Shown: positions 13,150-23,964 of the stretch, piece after piece | Position numbering within the stretch: position 1 is the first letter of the stretch | How the letters are laid out: every line of letters begins with the position of its first letter | From: Thunnus maccoyii | Lineage: Eukaryota; Chordata; Actinopteri; Scombriformes; Scombridae | Length of the DNA stretch: 64,000 nt | Reading direction: 5' to 3' | Assembly: GCF_910596095.1 (NCBI RefSeq) | Contig: NC_056544.1 | Location: forward strand, 11,083,155 to 11,147,154 | Notes under the pieces: model-generated | What the model saw: the letters and a program-made list of their open reading frames with translations, nothing else | Databases searched by the model: none | Told to the model about the DNA's origin: nothing | Position numbers and translations under genes: made by a program

Positions 13150-13550
13150 AACTATCGTGATGGGCATCCGTCAGGATGCGTATGAAGGAAACCATGAAAA
13201 CTTGAATTCACTCTCAAGATGTTTATTTAATAATGTGGATTGTAGAAGTGTATGGGGAAAAGCAAAGGGGGGGGGGGGGGGCGACACAATTATTCTCATA
13301 TCTTTACAAAGGAAATATTGTTTCAACGAACTAAGGATAAATTGTGGTGCAAAATAAACTTCTTACCAATTCCGTCGCCCCGTGTAGAAGTGAAAGAATG
13401 AATGACAGGGAGGGATATGTTTAAATAGGACTAGAGTGCACAGGTGAAATGAATCAAGATAATGAAGTGTGAACCAACCAACCAATTAGTGAGAAGGAAA
13501 AGGGACGGCAGGAAGTCAGGTGATGGCAAAATTAGTGAATCTTTACAACA
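13150..13550 (-). mobile_element. Possible LTR, minus orientation
   Basis: On the minus strand the segment starts TGTTGTAAAG and has a TATA-like CTATTTAAAC about 130 bases in. It carries an AATAAA signal about 195 bases after that (plus-strand 13222-13227). This spacing resembles a U3-R-U5 layout. The far end and any target-site duplication could not be defined. A 15-base G run lies at 13267-13281. Confidence 0.3.
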
Positions 13551-13559
13551 CCACCAGTG

Positions 13560-16070
13560 GAGCCTGCAGCTTAATTTGACTCAAAATGGGAAACCTCACC
13601 CGGCCTGGACATGGAAAGGATTGACAGATTGAAAGCTCCTTCTCGATTCTGTGAGTGCTCTGGCATGGCTGTTTTAAGTTGGTGAAGCAATTTGTCAGGT
13701 CCATGCTAAAAAGCGGTCCCTGGTGGTCAGCGTTTCAACTTCCTAGAGGGACAGGTGGTGGTTAGCCATGCAAGATGGAGCAATAACAGGTCTGTGATAT
13801 CCTTAGATATCCAGGGCTGCACACATACCATGGAAAACCAATTGTTAGCTACTGTAGTTAGCCAGCCCCCAGTAGCCAGTGCGGGCCGACCTAGCATAGC
13901 TCCTATTTCTCCGGTAGTTCCCAAGCAGCTGGTAAACCAGGGTGGCTGTGTGACTGTCCGAAGGAAGCAAAGCCCTAAACAGAAGCCCATGGTTCACCAC
14001 CAACCAGTTCACGTTTTGAACAAGTTCTCCTCAGTCAGCAAAACACTGTGAAACCAACTCTGGCAGCTCCATAGTGAGAAAGGTGAAGTTAGCAACACTG
14101 GCGGCCATGGTCAAATGTATTCCTGGGACCAGAGTGGACGACATTGACTCAAATGTAAAACTGCTGGCTAAGGATAGGTGTAAATATGCTACAATTATTA
14201 TTCAGTCTAACCCTCAGGGGGGTCTGTGTGGGCATTCTGTGGGCAAGCCCACAGTGGGTATTCCATGGGAAACTATCATGGTGGCCCCAAAGGGCAAAAC
14301 TGCTGTGGGCCCTGCACGGGCTATCCCTAAGGGGAGCTAGTGTGGGCTTTCTGTGGGTAAGCCCACAGTGGGTTTCCCACAGAAAACCATGATGGGGGCC
14401 CAAAAGGTCAAGACTGCTGTGGGCCCTGCATGGGCTATCCCACAGGCGGCCCATGTGGGATTAGTGTGGGTTTGCCCTGCCCACACTTCCCCACAGTAAA
14501 CTCACACATACCCACAGTGGGCCCACATGGGCATGTTTGCTGGGTTGTCTTACTGAAACCTGGCTGTGTCATGAAGAATATGTTAGCCGAAGTGAATCCA
14601 CTTCCCCCAGTCATATTAATACTCACATTCCTCAAGACACCAGCCAAGGAAGTGGAGTTGCAGCCATTTTCAACTCAAGCCTAGTAATCAACCCTAGACC
14701 TAAACTTAATTATAACTCATTCGAAAGCCTTGTTCTTAGTCTCTCACACCCTGGAGAATGTTATAGCCAATTCTGTTTGTTATAGTGTACCGTCCTCCTC
14801 AGTTTTTATCAAACCTAGTCCTTAGCACTGAAAACATAATTATAGTAGGTGACTTTAATATTCATGTGGACGGTGATAATGGTAGCCTTAGCACTGTGTT
14901 TATCTCATTATTAGACTCAATTGATGGTGCTGCAGGCACACTGCGAATGACATTTGACTCCATCGGCCCTTTAAAAAAGAAGTTAATAAAACACAAGAGG
15001 TTAGCTCCATGGTATAACTCCCAAACCCACAAATTAAAGCAAACATCATGGAAATTTGAAAGGATATGGTGTTCCACCAAACTGGAAGAATCTTGCTTAG
15101 TCTGGCAAGATAGTCTTAAAACATATAAGAAGGCCCCCTGTAATGCAAGAGCCGCCTACTACTCATCATTAGTAGAGGAGAATAAAAACAGCCCAAGTTC
15201 CTTTTTAGCACTTTGCCGAGGCTGACGAAGAGTCATAACTCTATTGATCCATGTATTCCTATAGCTTTCAGTGGTAACAACTTCATCAGCTTCTTTAATG
15301 ACAAACTATTAGAGACAATTTAATCACCTACTACTCTCAAACAACACCGATTTACCCTCAAACACAGGAACCTTAGAAACCGAATATATATTTAGACAGT
15401 TTTTTTCTCCAATCAACCTTCCTGAACTTGGACTTGTGCTAACCTTCCTGGACTTACCTTCCTTGGACTTGTGCTAACCTTCCTGATCCTTCAATGATCT
15501 TATTCATTCAAACCATCAACCTGTCTCTTAGACCCCATCTCAACTAGGCTGCTTAAGAAAGTCTTACCCTTAGTTAGCACTTCTTCGCTAGATATGATCA
15601 ATCTGTCTTTAGTAACAGGCTGGGTACCACAGTCCTTTGAAGTAGCTGCAATTCAACCTCTTCTTAAAAAGTCTACTCTTGATTCAGGCGTTTTAGCCAA
15701 CTATAGACCTATATCTAACCTTCCCTTTCTCTCTAAGATCCGTGAGAAAGCAGTTGCCAATCAGTTGGGTTACTTTCTACATAATAGTTTATTTGAGGAT
15801 TTTCAGTCAGGATTTAGAGTGCATCATAGCACAGTGACAGCACTGGTGAAAGTTATAAATGACCTCCTAATTGCATCAGACAAAGGATTTCTTTCTGTAC
15901 TTGTCCTGTTAGATCTTAGTGCTGCAATGTGACACCATTGACCATCACATCCTATTACAGGACTAAAAGATTTAATTGGAATTAAAGGAACTACATCAAG
16001 CTGGTTTTAATCCTATTCATAAGATCGATTTCAGTTTGTACATTTTAACAATGGATCCTCCATGCATGAG
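13560..16070 (+). mobile_element. Decayed L2/CR1-type non-LTR retrotransposon
   Basis: Broken frames in the right order spell a fish LINE. At about 13755-14200 lies an ORF1-like region whose second half (KLATLAAMVKCIPG, then LLAKDRCKYA) looks like the SGNH-esterase segment of such elements. At 14785-14940 is an endonuclease fragment with the VGDFNIH motif. A linker with KHKRLAPWYN follows at 14960-15220. At 15594-15960 lies the first part of the reverse transcriptase, with [10 protein letters not shown] and FQSGFR, ending at a degraded LDLSAA. The catalytic YADD region and the 3' tail are missing. Sequence homology stops at about 16070, where another repeat begins. Frameshifts and stops make it inactive. 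Confidence 0.8.
14215..14540. repeat. Tandem repeat, about 114-bp period, inside the LINE
   Basis: The phrase CTGTGGGYAAGCCCACAGTG starts at 14237 and again at 14351, and shorter partial copies follow to about 14530. The unit is built on CCCACAGTGGG palindromes. It interrupts the ORF1-like region where the SGNH segment should continue, so it is either an expansion within the element or an inserted satellite. Confidence 0.65.
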
Positions 16071-16074
16071 GCAA

Positions 16075-16470
16075 ATGGTGGTCACACCAGATACTGACTG
16101 GTTTTCTGCCCCCGAACCAAAAAAATGCATATCTGCATCCCTAGTCATGTGAAATCCATAGTTCAGTGCCTAATAAATGTCTTTTATCAAGATAGAACTG
16201 CACATTTTAGAGTGTTTTTTATTGTGACCAGTCCAATGCGCACTTGTGCGATAATCATGCTGTTTAATCAGCATCTTGATATGCCGCACCTATCAGGTGG
16301 ATGGATTATCTTGGCAAAGGAGAAGTGCTCACTAACACAAACAAATTTGTGAACAAAATTTGAGAGAATTTAGTCTTTTTTGTGTAAAGAAAAAGTCTTA
16401 GAACTTTTATTTAAACTCATGAAAAATGGGAGCAAAAACAGAAGTGTTGCGTTTAATGGTATGAACTTCA
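16075..16470. mobile_element. Terminal part of a common teleost DNA transposon
   Basis: The string runs through ATGCTGTTTAATCAGCATC, GGTGGATGGATTATCTTGG and GCTCATGAAAAATGGG-like phrases to GTGTTGCGTTTA. From memory, this matches the end of a very abundant fish DNA transposon, but I do not assign a superfamily. It abuts the truncated LINE at about 16070, and the frame within it is not a transposase. Confidence 0.5.
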
Positions 16471-16734
16471 CATGCTAATATAATAAAGATGTGCATAGGA
16501 AAAATAGGTGTATCACCAACACTCTAATGCTAATCTTAATGCAAAAGTCTATATTTGAGTAGCTAATAATTATGTGCAGTCACCATCACCAGAGTGGCTA
16601 GGTCGAATTTTGAGGTACTAAGGTCTAAACATATCAAAAAAAAAACAAAAAACAAAAACAAAGGATGAGCCAAAACTTTGTAAGTCTGTGGAGGGGAGAA
16701 TCAGTGGTTTTGATGTACCATTGCTGGTAAGCTA

Positions 16735-17690
16735 GCAGTCGTGAGAGAGAAAGACAGAGCAGAACTTTTCCTTGAAGTGCAAAAGTGTCTGAATTAACAA
16801 ACAGTCCAGTGTTAAGTGGTGGAAAGTACCTTATTTAGACTTCTGCAAAATACTCTGCTTTAGTTTCAGTTTTAGTCTGACTTTGGATGGAGTTATTTTG
16901 AAATATAATAACCCATCACTCCATGTAATGATCTTTCATCTGGCCGCTCTGTGCTGTGCTTTCATTAATGTGATTATTCTTTCATTTTCCCATACAAGTT
17001 GACTCTAAGGGGAAGTAAGGTCTAGTCCTCAACTACGATAGCCCTTTTAAGTCTTGAGGAGCAAAAATCACCTTCTGAGTTGTGCATTAGAATAGTCCTT
17101 GATTTAAGATAATGTGGGTTAAAATAATCTGCTTTTGAAGATATGATTATTCATTCCTGTATAACATTGCAACTACATTAGCTAGTGGTGCTAATAGCTA
17201 CCGCGAGAATCTGTGTGTAGGATTAGAATTAGATAGTTGCTGTGAGGCCATTTCATTCATCCAAATTGTTTTTACTTTGTAGCAATTGTTAGACTTTGAA
17301 GATGGCCTTGTGATTATTGAGAATAGCAGCCCTCAGGTTTAACATTGTATAACCAGGTTTAATTATACAAATCATATTGTGATGTGTCGTAAGACTATTT
17401 CATTTGTATACATTTTTTGTCCTTGTTTAACCTTGAAGATGGCCCAGTAGCCTGCAACCTACTAACATTTTGGGCTACATAATGTGAATGATGAATAATG
17501 TTATGAATATAATTTCAAATATGAAACAGGCATTCTTCTAATAATAATTTCCCATCCTCATCCACTCAATTATATACAGTTCTTGATCCATTCCTCGTTT
17601 TCATATCACCCTCAGTCTAACTAATCTAGACTAGTGCAGGTGGCTGTTTCTTAGGTAGTACAGAAATGCAGGAGTTTGCTCCCCCATTTT
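16735..17690 (+). repeat. Plus-strand copy of the 5' flank and intron of the 165-residue gene family
   Basis: This stretch matches the 5' flank, first exon and intron of the intact gene at 23965-25490, but lies in the opposite orientation. It includes the ISRE-like motif at 16862-16873 and the donor-like GGGGAAGTAAGG at about 17009-17020. It ends inside the intron, near the phrase CTAGACTAGTGCAGGTGG. No coding exon follows on this strand. A second plus-strand copy lies at 20990-21765. Confidence 0.75.
16862..16873 (+). promoter_or_regulatory. ISRE-like motif in the plus-strand 5'-flank copy
   Basis: AGTTTCAGTTTT matches the interferon-stimulated response element consensus (AGTTTCNNTTTY). The same 12 bases are kept in the other three copies of this flank (21099-21110, 25363-25374, 31907-31918). 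Confidence 0.4.
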
Positions 17691-17757
17691 AATACATAAC
17701 CAGGCGCCTATGGTTACAGTGCAAATTTAAATTAATAATTACAGAGGAATAAAGATA

Positions 17758-17943
17758 TATCCTCTTATGGTTTATAATGACCTTGGAAATACAACTGGTG
17801 GATATTTCACATTTATTTCCATTTGATCTTGTAAATGGTTTATTCTTCATTTACCATGAGACCAAAAACCCACACCACAACAAGAGCTGTAGTGCTTTAT
17901 TGAAGTTAGCACAGTATTCCTGATTTTGCTCAGTCCATCAGTG

Positions 17944-17976
<33 letters not shown>

Positions 17977-18148
17977 TTTCAGTGCTAAATCACGTGTAGA
18001 CGACCAGATTCTGGGTCAGGGTTTCGCACGCGGGAGAGTAGCACACTCGTTGCGACCCACTGAAAGCTGTAGTTGATATTTAAGATGAATTCATAGAAAG
18101 CAAGTTGTCTTTCAGAGATTTATTGCAATATCCAGAGTACACATTTAC
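17758..18148 (-). repeat. 3' flank of a broken gene-family copy, with a (TG)n run
   Basis: The sequence equals that downstream of the broken copy at 29590-30000. It contains the phrase TACAACTGGTGGATATTTC, the (TG)n tract at 17946-17975, and the polyadenylation-site region ending TTTATTGCAATATCCAGAGT. At 18149 it is interrupted by a LINE and resumes at about 20355. Confidence 0.7.
17946..17975. repeat. (TG)n microsatellite
   Basis: A run in the 3' flank of a gene-family copy; the same place in the copy at 29777-29838 is twice as long. Confidence 0.9.
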
Positions 18149-20355
18149 AAATAACTGTTTCTCTTCTTCCCTCACCACCCTGGCCCCCCTGAAAATTCGC
18201 TCAGTCTCTTTTACTCACACTGCACCCTGGTTCACCCATGACCTCTGCCAGCTCAAAGCCACTGGCCGTCGATTGTAGCGACTTTACAAAAAGACTGGAC
18301 TCACTGTACACAGTCAAATGTACTCGGACTACCTCCATCACTACAAGAACGCTCTCACCACTGCCAAATCTTCATACTACTCCAACCTCATCAACACTGG
18401 TACAGGTAACAACAGAGTCCTATTCTCAACAGTCAGCCACTTACTTCAGCCACCTAAAACCCTCCCTCCAGACATTTCCACCGATCAGTGTACTGCCTTC
18501 CTGGACTTCTTCAGCTCTAAAATCAACACCATTCACCAACAACTGGCCTCATCGTGCACCTCAAATGATCCACCCTGGATGATCACCACTGGCCAACCTC
18601 TCATCAGCTCCCTCTCCGACTTCACCCTAGTATCAGAACACACTATCTCAGAACACATCCATAAAGCCAAAAACACCACTTGTCAGCTCGATCCCCTTCC
18701 CACCTCCCTTGTCAAAGCCTGTCTGCCATCCATCTGCCCCATGATCACCAACATAATTAACTCCTCCCTTACCACTGGTACTGTACCTCCCACTCTCAAA
18801 CTGGCTGCTATCACCCCATCCTGAAAAAACCCGGTGCTGACCCAGCTGACTGTAACCATTACCGGCCCATTTCCAACCTCCCCTTCATCGCCAAAACACT
18901 TGAAAGGGTGGTTGCCGCACAACTACAGTCCCACATTGACACAAACAACCTCCATGAACCCTTCCAATCCGGCTTCCATCCAAAACATAGCACTGAAACA
19001 ACCTCCTCCGTGCAGCTGACTCAGGACTACTTACCATTCTCATTCTCCTCAACCTCAGTGCAGCATTCGACACCATCTCCCACCCATGCTCCGAGACCGC
19101 CTGGCTGGCATTGGGATCACTGGTGCTGCACTCTCCTGGTTCACATCATACCTCACTGACCGCCAACAATTTGTGCAATTAAGGAACCACAAGTCTGGAT
19201 GTTCGGGTGTTTCACTGGGTGTCCCCTGGGGGTCAGTCTTGGGTCCACTTCTTTTCATCATTTACCTCCTCCCCCTAGGCACTCTCCTCCATCACCATGG
19301 GGTCCATTTTCATTGTTATGCCAATGACACACAGGTCTATATCTCCTCCAAACCCACCACTGCCATCCTCCCCACCTCCCTTATCACCTGCCTTGACGAC
19401 ATCTGGAGCTTGATGAGCAGGAACTTCCTGAAACTGAATGTCAATAAAACCGAGGCCCTGCTCATTGGCTCCAAATCCACCTTCACCAAATCCCAACTCA
19501 CCCCAGCTCCACCCATCATCATCGATGGATTCCCTGTACCCTTCGCCCCACAAGTCAAGAGCCTCGGCGTCATTCTGGACAGCACCTTCTCATTTGCACC
19601 CCATATTCAAAACATCACCCGGACTGCATTCTTCCACCTTCGCAACATCTCCAGACTCCGCCCATCACTGTCCCAATCCACCACCGAAATCCTGGTTCAC
19701 TCATTTGTTACATCCTGCATTGACTACTGCAATGCCCTCCTCACCAGACTCCCCACCAAACTCATCAACAGACTGCAAATGATTCAGAACTCGGCCGCCC
19801 GGATCATCACCCGTACCAAATCATCCGACCACATCACCCCTGTTCTCATCCAACTTCACTGGCTCCCCGTACAATAATGCATCCACTACAGAAACGTCCT
19901 CCTCACCTATAAAGCTCATACAACCTAGCCCCTACTTATCTCCACGACCTCCTTCATGAATACACTCCGTCCCGCACCCTCTGCTCAACCTCTGCTGGAC
20001 TCTTATCCATCCCCACTTCACACCTCAGTACCATGGGTGCCCGAGCCTTCAGCTGCTCAGCACCCAGGCTCTGGAACTCTCTCCCCCCACATATAAGACA
20101 GTCAGACTCCATCACCTCATTTAAGTCCCACCTCAAAACTCATCTGTTCAAACTGGCATACTCCCTATAACTGGACATTGTGCACCTCACCTGTTTTTAT
20201 GCTGATGTTTTGTATCAATTAATGTTTTTTGTTTGTTCGTTTGTTTTTTATTTTCTATTTTCTGATTCTTTTATGCTTTTATTTCTTTTAAGGTGACCTT
20301 GGGTGACTGAAAGGCATCTCCAAATGAAATGTATTATTATTATTATTATTATTAA
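18149..20355 (+). mobile_element. 5'-truncated L2-type LINE inserted in a gene-family copy
   Basis: It begins in the linker before the reverse transcriptase, runs through the RT and the C-terminal region, and ends in a typical tail: GACCTTGGGTGACTGAAAGG, then a (TTA)n run at 20332-20354. The surrounding sequence is one copy of the 165-residue gene family, cut at CCAGAGT and resumed at AAATGCAGA. The uninterrupted copy at about 29993-30012 reads CCAGAGTGCAAATGCAGA, so the insertion point is exact to within a few bases. No clear target-site duplication is seen. Confidence 0.85.
18318..19877 (+). pseudogene. Reverse transcriptase of the inserted LINE, inactivated
   Basis: Frames at 18318-18824 give the N-terminal linker (TDQCTAFLDFFSSKI) and the start of the RT fingers. 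A frameshift then puts the palm into the frame 19086-19877 (263 residues). This has the fingers-palm motif SWFTSYLTDRQQF and the SVLGPLLF motif. The active-site box reads FHCYANDTQVY. The first of the two catalytic aspartates of the YADD box is therefore Asn, a single G-to-A change that by itself would stop polymerisation. The C-terminal region ends with a TGTCACTGGCTCCCCGT-like stretch and a stop. The rest of the 3' end is present but also frameshifted. Confidence 0.85.
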
Positions 20356-20989
20356 ATGCAGACCCCCCAGTTTGTTAGGCTGGAAGAGATGCTGTATGAA
20401 CTTCAGTGTCGGTATTTGGACATACAGCGGCATGTATCACAATCATCCCATATTCGTCACTTTAACATTTAATTTTTAATGAATTCACTGTATCTCTAGG
20501 GAGTTCCTTTCTGTCTCTGCTGAGAATGAAGAATTAGGAATTTGATGGTACCTTTCGGGAACATTTTTACACAGGAAGCAGAGAGGAAATGGTCTTACAA
20601 TGTGCATTTGACTATAAGGCAGTATAACATCATCTGATCAGAGCTTTTTGTCAGGTGCAGAGTGCAGGGTCAACCAAGGCTCTGTACCTTTCCCCCAGGG
20701 AGTAAAAGTGGTTCCCAGGTGAAACCTCTACAATGATTTCAATGATATTTATGAAGAAAGAAATTTAGCTAATTAGACCAATTTATTACCACAAGCAATA
20801 CTGAATAGTAGGTATGAGTCCAAATAAGAAGGAGGGAGGTGGAGTAAAACTGGTGAAGAGAAAATGGAGACTTGCAACTTATTTTAAAAAGTGATGTCAG
20901 TAATCATCTCTGAAGATTCAGCCCATCTGTGGCAAGCCTGGAGGTTTAGATCTTGGTCCAGTGATACCTTCCACAATCCTTTCCAAACA
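20356..20989 (-). pseudogene. Truncated copy of the 165-residue gene (3' UTR and last codons only)
   Basis: This matches the 3' UTR and the last coding part of the intact gene on the minus strand, from the phrase CCCCCCAGTTTGTTAGGC to the C-terminal codons for the region around RWAESSE, KNDLN and CGRYH. It ends abruptly at about 20989 (AATCCTTTCC), where the plus-strand 5'-flank copy starts. About 100 coding bases are kept and the remainder of the coding sequence is lost. A 3-codon deletion relative to the intact copy is also visible. Confidence 0.75.
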
Positions 20990-21765
20990 GACAGAGCAGA
21001 ACTTTTCCTCGAAGTGCCAAAGTGTTTGAATTAACAAACAGTCCAGTGTTAAGTGGTGGAAAGTACCTTATTTAGACTTCTGCAAAATACTCTGCTTTAG
21101 TTTCAGTTTTAGTCTGACTTTGGATGGAGTTATTTTTAAATATGATGACCCATCACTCCGTGTAATGATCTCTCATCTGGCTGCTCTGTGCTGTGCTTTC
21201 ATTAATGTGATTATTCTTTCATTTTCTCATACAAGTTGACTCTAAGGGGAAGTAAGGTCTAGTCCTCAACTACAATGGCCATTTTAAGTCTTGAGGAGCA
21301 AAAATCACCTTCTGAGTTGTGCATTAGAATAGTCCTTGATTTAAGATAATGTGGGTTAAAATAATCTGCTTTTGAAGATATGATTATTCATTCCTGTATA
21401 ACATTACAACTACATCAACTAGTGGTGCTAATAGCTCCCACTAGAACCTGTGTGTGGGATTGGAATTAGATAGTTGTTGTGAGGCCATTTCATTCATCCA
21501 AATTGTTTTTATTTTGTAGCAATTGTTAGACTTTGAAAATGGCCTTGTGAGGATTGAGAATAGCAGCCCTCAGGTTTAACATTGTATAACCAGGTTTAAT
21601 TATACAAATCATATTGTGATGTGTCGTAAGACTATTTCATTTGTATACATTTTTTGTCCTTGTTTAACCTTGAAGATGGCCCAGTAGCCTGCAACCTACT
21701 AGCATTTTAGGCTACATAATGTGAATGATGAATAATGTTATGAATATAATTTATGAATAATTATG
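20990..21765 (+). repeat. Second plus-strand copy of the 5' flank and intron of the gene family
   Basis: It is nearly identical to 16760-17540 and to the reverse complement of 24725-25490. It keeps the ISRE-like motif at 21099-21110. With the inverted copy at 24725-25490 it forms an inverted repeat with arms of about 770 bp around the tRNA-like repeat and the intact gene. Confidence 0.8.
21099..21110 (+). promoter_or_regulatory. ISRE-like motif in the second plus-strand flank copy
   Basis: AGTTTCAGTTTT, same position relative to the surrounding flank as in the other copies. No coding exon follows on this strand. Confidence 0.35.
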
Positions 21766-22770
21766 AATATGTGTGTGTGTTTGTGCGTCTTTTGGTGCTA
21801 AATCACTTGTAGACAACCTGATTCTAATTAAGGGTTTCGCACGCGGGAGAGCAGCTCACTCGTTGCCACCCATTGAAAGCTGTAGTTGTTCTTCTCATTG
21901 TTCTTCTCACTCTTTATTCTTATTCCGTCTTCCGTAGGTTTTTTGCCGCGTTTCAACTGCTGCATACTTTGTGCTATTAAACCATTCAACTGTCAATCTG
22001 TGCAACTCATTCAGCAGATGTGTGCTTGTATTTTTCAGAAATGTAACATGTTTCAGCGATTTTAGATAATTTTTTAAAACATTAAAATTTATAATGGCAG
22101 TCTATGGGACAAACCGTCCAACTGAGTTGGAACCTTGGACACTTTGACACTCAACTGCTCGGAAGTCCCTTATCGTACAGACGCCATTCAAACTGTAAAA
22201 TGTTCACAAAACTTTGAACTTTCAAAGTTATCAGATTGTTTAGTGATATCTTTTGTAGTTTTTCAGCAATTTAAGCCCAAAGTCAGGGGTTTTGCAGACT
22301 TTTTCAGGTCTTACCAGTGTGTCATGTGATCAGGCACAATGGAGGGCACAGATATTTTTAGGCCAGAAATGTTTTTCTAAACTGCTGTCACTCCCACAAT
22401 TTTAACTCCTCAAGCACATATCTTGCGTCAGTATGTTGCCACAAGCCTCCTCTCTCTCAAAATGTAAATACATTTCACATAGGACTTATAGTTTTTGAGA
22501 TCTAAACCTTAATTGCTAGAGAGTCGCTGTCATGTTCTCATTGACTGCAATACAGTCTGCAGGATGTGTGTCTCCTCTCACTCCAGTTTCTTAAACTTAT
22601 AGATTCTCTCTTCCTTCAAACACTTTTTACACATATTATTCATTCTCATGTTAAACTAATCTTGCTTTCACTAATGATGTACAAATCTCTGGGCTTCAAG
22701 CTCTAGTTTGAGACAAATACATTTTCATCATCAAAATGGAGATTTTTTCATCTCGTTTTTGTGAATGTCT

Positions 22771-22853
22771 GTTGTCTCAGTGGTTTAGAAAGCTGCTCTG
22801 TGATCAGCTTCACTGTAGATGACAAGGTTGTGTGTTTGATACCTGCTCACTGC
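22771..22853 (+). other. tRNA-like (pol III promoter-like) module 1
   Basis: The segment has an A-box-like TCTCAGTGGTTTAGAAAGC and a B-box-like TGTGTTTGATACCTGC. They have tRNA-like spacing, but no acceptor stem pairs, so it is a tRNA-derived relic and not a working tRNA. Confidence 0.45.
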
Positions 22854-23002
22854 AGTGGCCCTAATAATGTTGCTCTCATGTACAAAGTTGCTTTCCATCT
22901 CTATCATGTACCATAATTCAATTCGTCTTTAGCTTACTTTAACATTACCTAAAATGTGGATTGATGTACTTGTTAAATACAACTATTCCCATGTAAAACA
23001 GC

Positions 23003-23090
23003 ATGTGTCAGTAGTCTAATGGTTAAAGTTCATATTTCTCAACTCCTTTTCGATCCAAAGGCTGCAAGTTCAAGTCCCGCTTAGGGCAGA
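23003..23090 (+). other. tRNA-like module 2
   Basis: It has an A-box-like GTAGTCTAATGGTTAAAG and the best B box of the three, AAGTTCAAGTCCCGC. The B box starts about 236 bases after that of module 1. Confidence 0.5.
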
Positions 23091-23220
23091 ACTCCGTAGA
23101 GTTTAAGGATGAAAGATTCCAGGTGATGTCAATCTGCTTAATGAGCTTAGCTAAACTACTTTTTTGTCAATTTCATGCAATTGACAGAGTAAACACCAGA
23201 ATCTGGCCTAGCATTGCTGT

Positions 23221-23290
23221 GTGACATGTTAGGTCAGTGCATAGCATGTCTGTCATACAAACATGAGGGTGTAAATTCAATTCCACCCAT
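23221..23290 (+). other. tRNA-like module 3
   Basis: It has an A-box-like TTAGGTCAGTGCATAGC and a B-box-like GTAAATTCAATTCCACC. The B box starts about 205 bases after that of module 2. Confidence 0.4.
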
Positions 23291-23429
23291 AGCTGATTTT
23301 AATCTTGGTAGATTTTTCAATAGTGTTCAGCTTCCAGTTAGGCAATCTGAATCCGCTTTCAGCTATCACGTGCAATTTCTACAGAAATTGCATTTTCTAG
23401 TTGATATTTAAGATGAATTCACAGAAAGT

Positions 23430-23964
23430 AAGTTGTCTTTCAGAGATTTATTGCAATATACAGTTGCATGCATCACAATCATCCCATATTTGTCACTCTA
23501 ACAGTTAATTTTTAATGAATTCACTGTATCTCTAGGCAGTTCCTTTCTGTCTCTGCTGAGAATGGAGAATTAAGAAGTCGATGGTACCTTTCAGGTACAT
23601 TTTTACACAGGAAGCAGAGAAGAAATGGTCTTACAATGTGCATTTGACTATAAGGCAGTATAACATCATCTTAAGACAATAACATAAAGGTATAAATTTC
23701 AATTTCATCAGCCCTTGATCAGAGCTTTTCGTCTGCTGCAGAGTGCAGGGTCAACCAAGGCTCTGTACCTTTCCCCCAGGAAGTAAAAGTGGTTCCCAGG
23801 TGAAACCTCTACAATGATTTCAATGATATTTATGAAGAAAGAAATTCAGCTAATTAGACCAATTTATTACCACAAGCAATACTGAATAGTAGGTATGAGT
23901 CCAAACAAGAAGGAGGGAGGTGGAGTAAAACTGGTGAAGAGAAAATGGAGACTTGCAACTTGTT
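23430..23964 (-). other. 3' UTR and polyadenylation region of the 165-residue gene
   Basis: Downstream of the TAA the sequence is highly conserved with the copies at 20356-20950 and 30000-30571. AATAAA-type signals (minus strand) occur at 23860-23865 and, with better spacing to a shared endpoint, at 23447-23452 (GCAATAAATCTC). The second is proposed as the poly(A) signal. Confidence 0.45.

Larger units (their letters stand above)
21890..23300 (+). repeat. Teleost repeat with three tRNA-like modules
   Basis: The block starts at a TTCTTATTCCGTCTTCCG phrase and continues with GTTTTTTGCCGCGTTTCAAC, of a kind I recall as common in fish genomes. Its second half carries three short segments with tRNA-like A and B boxes (22771-22853, 23003-23090, 23221-23290). 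It lies between a broken and the intact copy of the gene family and has no ORF of note. Confidence 0.6.

Noticed and set aside
14149..14454. 101-codon minus-strand ORF in the tandem repeat
   Set aside because: Open only because the 114-bp period is a multiple of three; antisense to the LINE.
22771..23290. Functional tRNA genes
   Set aside because: Acceptor stems and anticodon arms do not form; only A/B-box-like strings remain.
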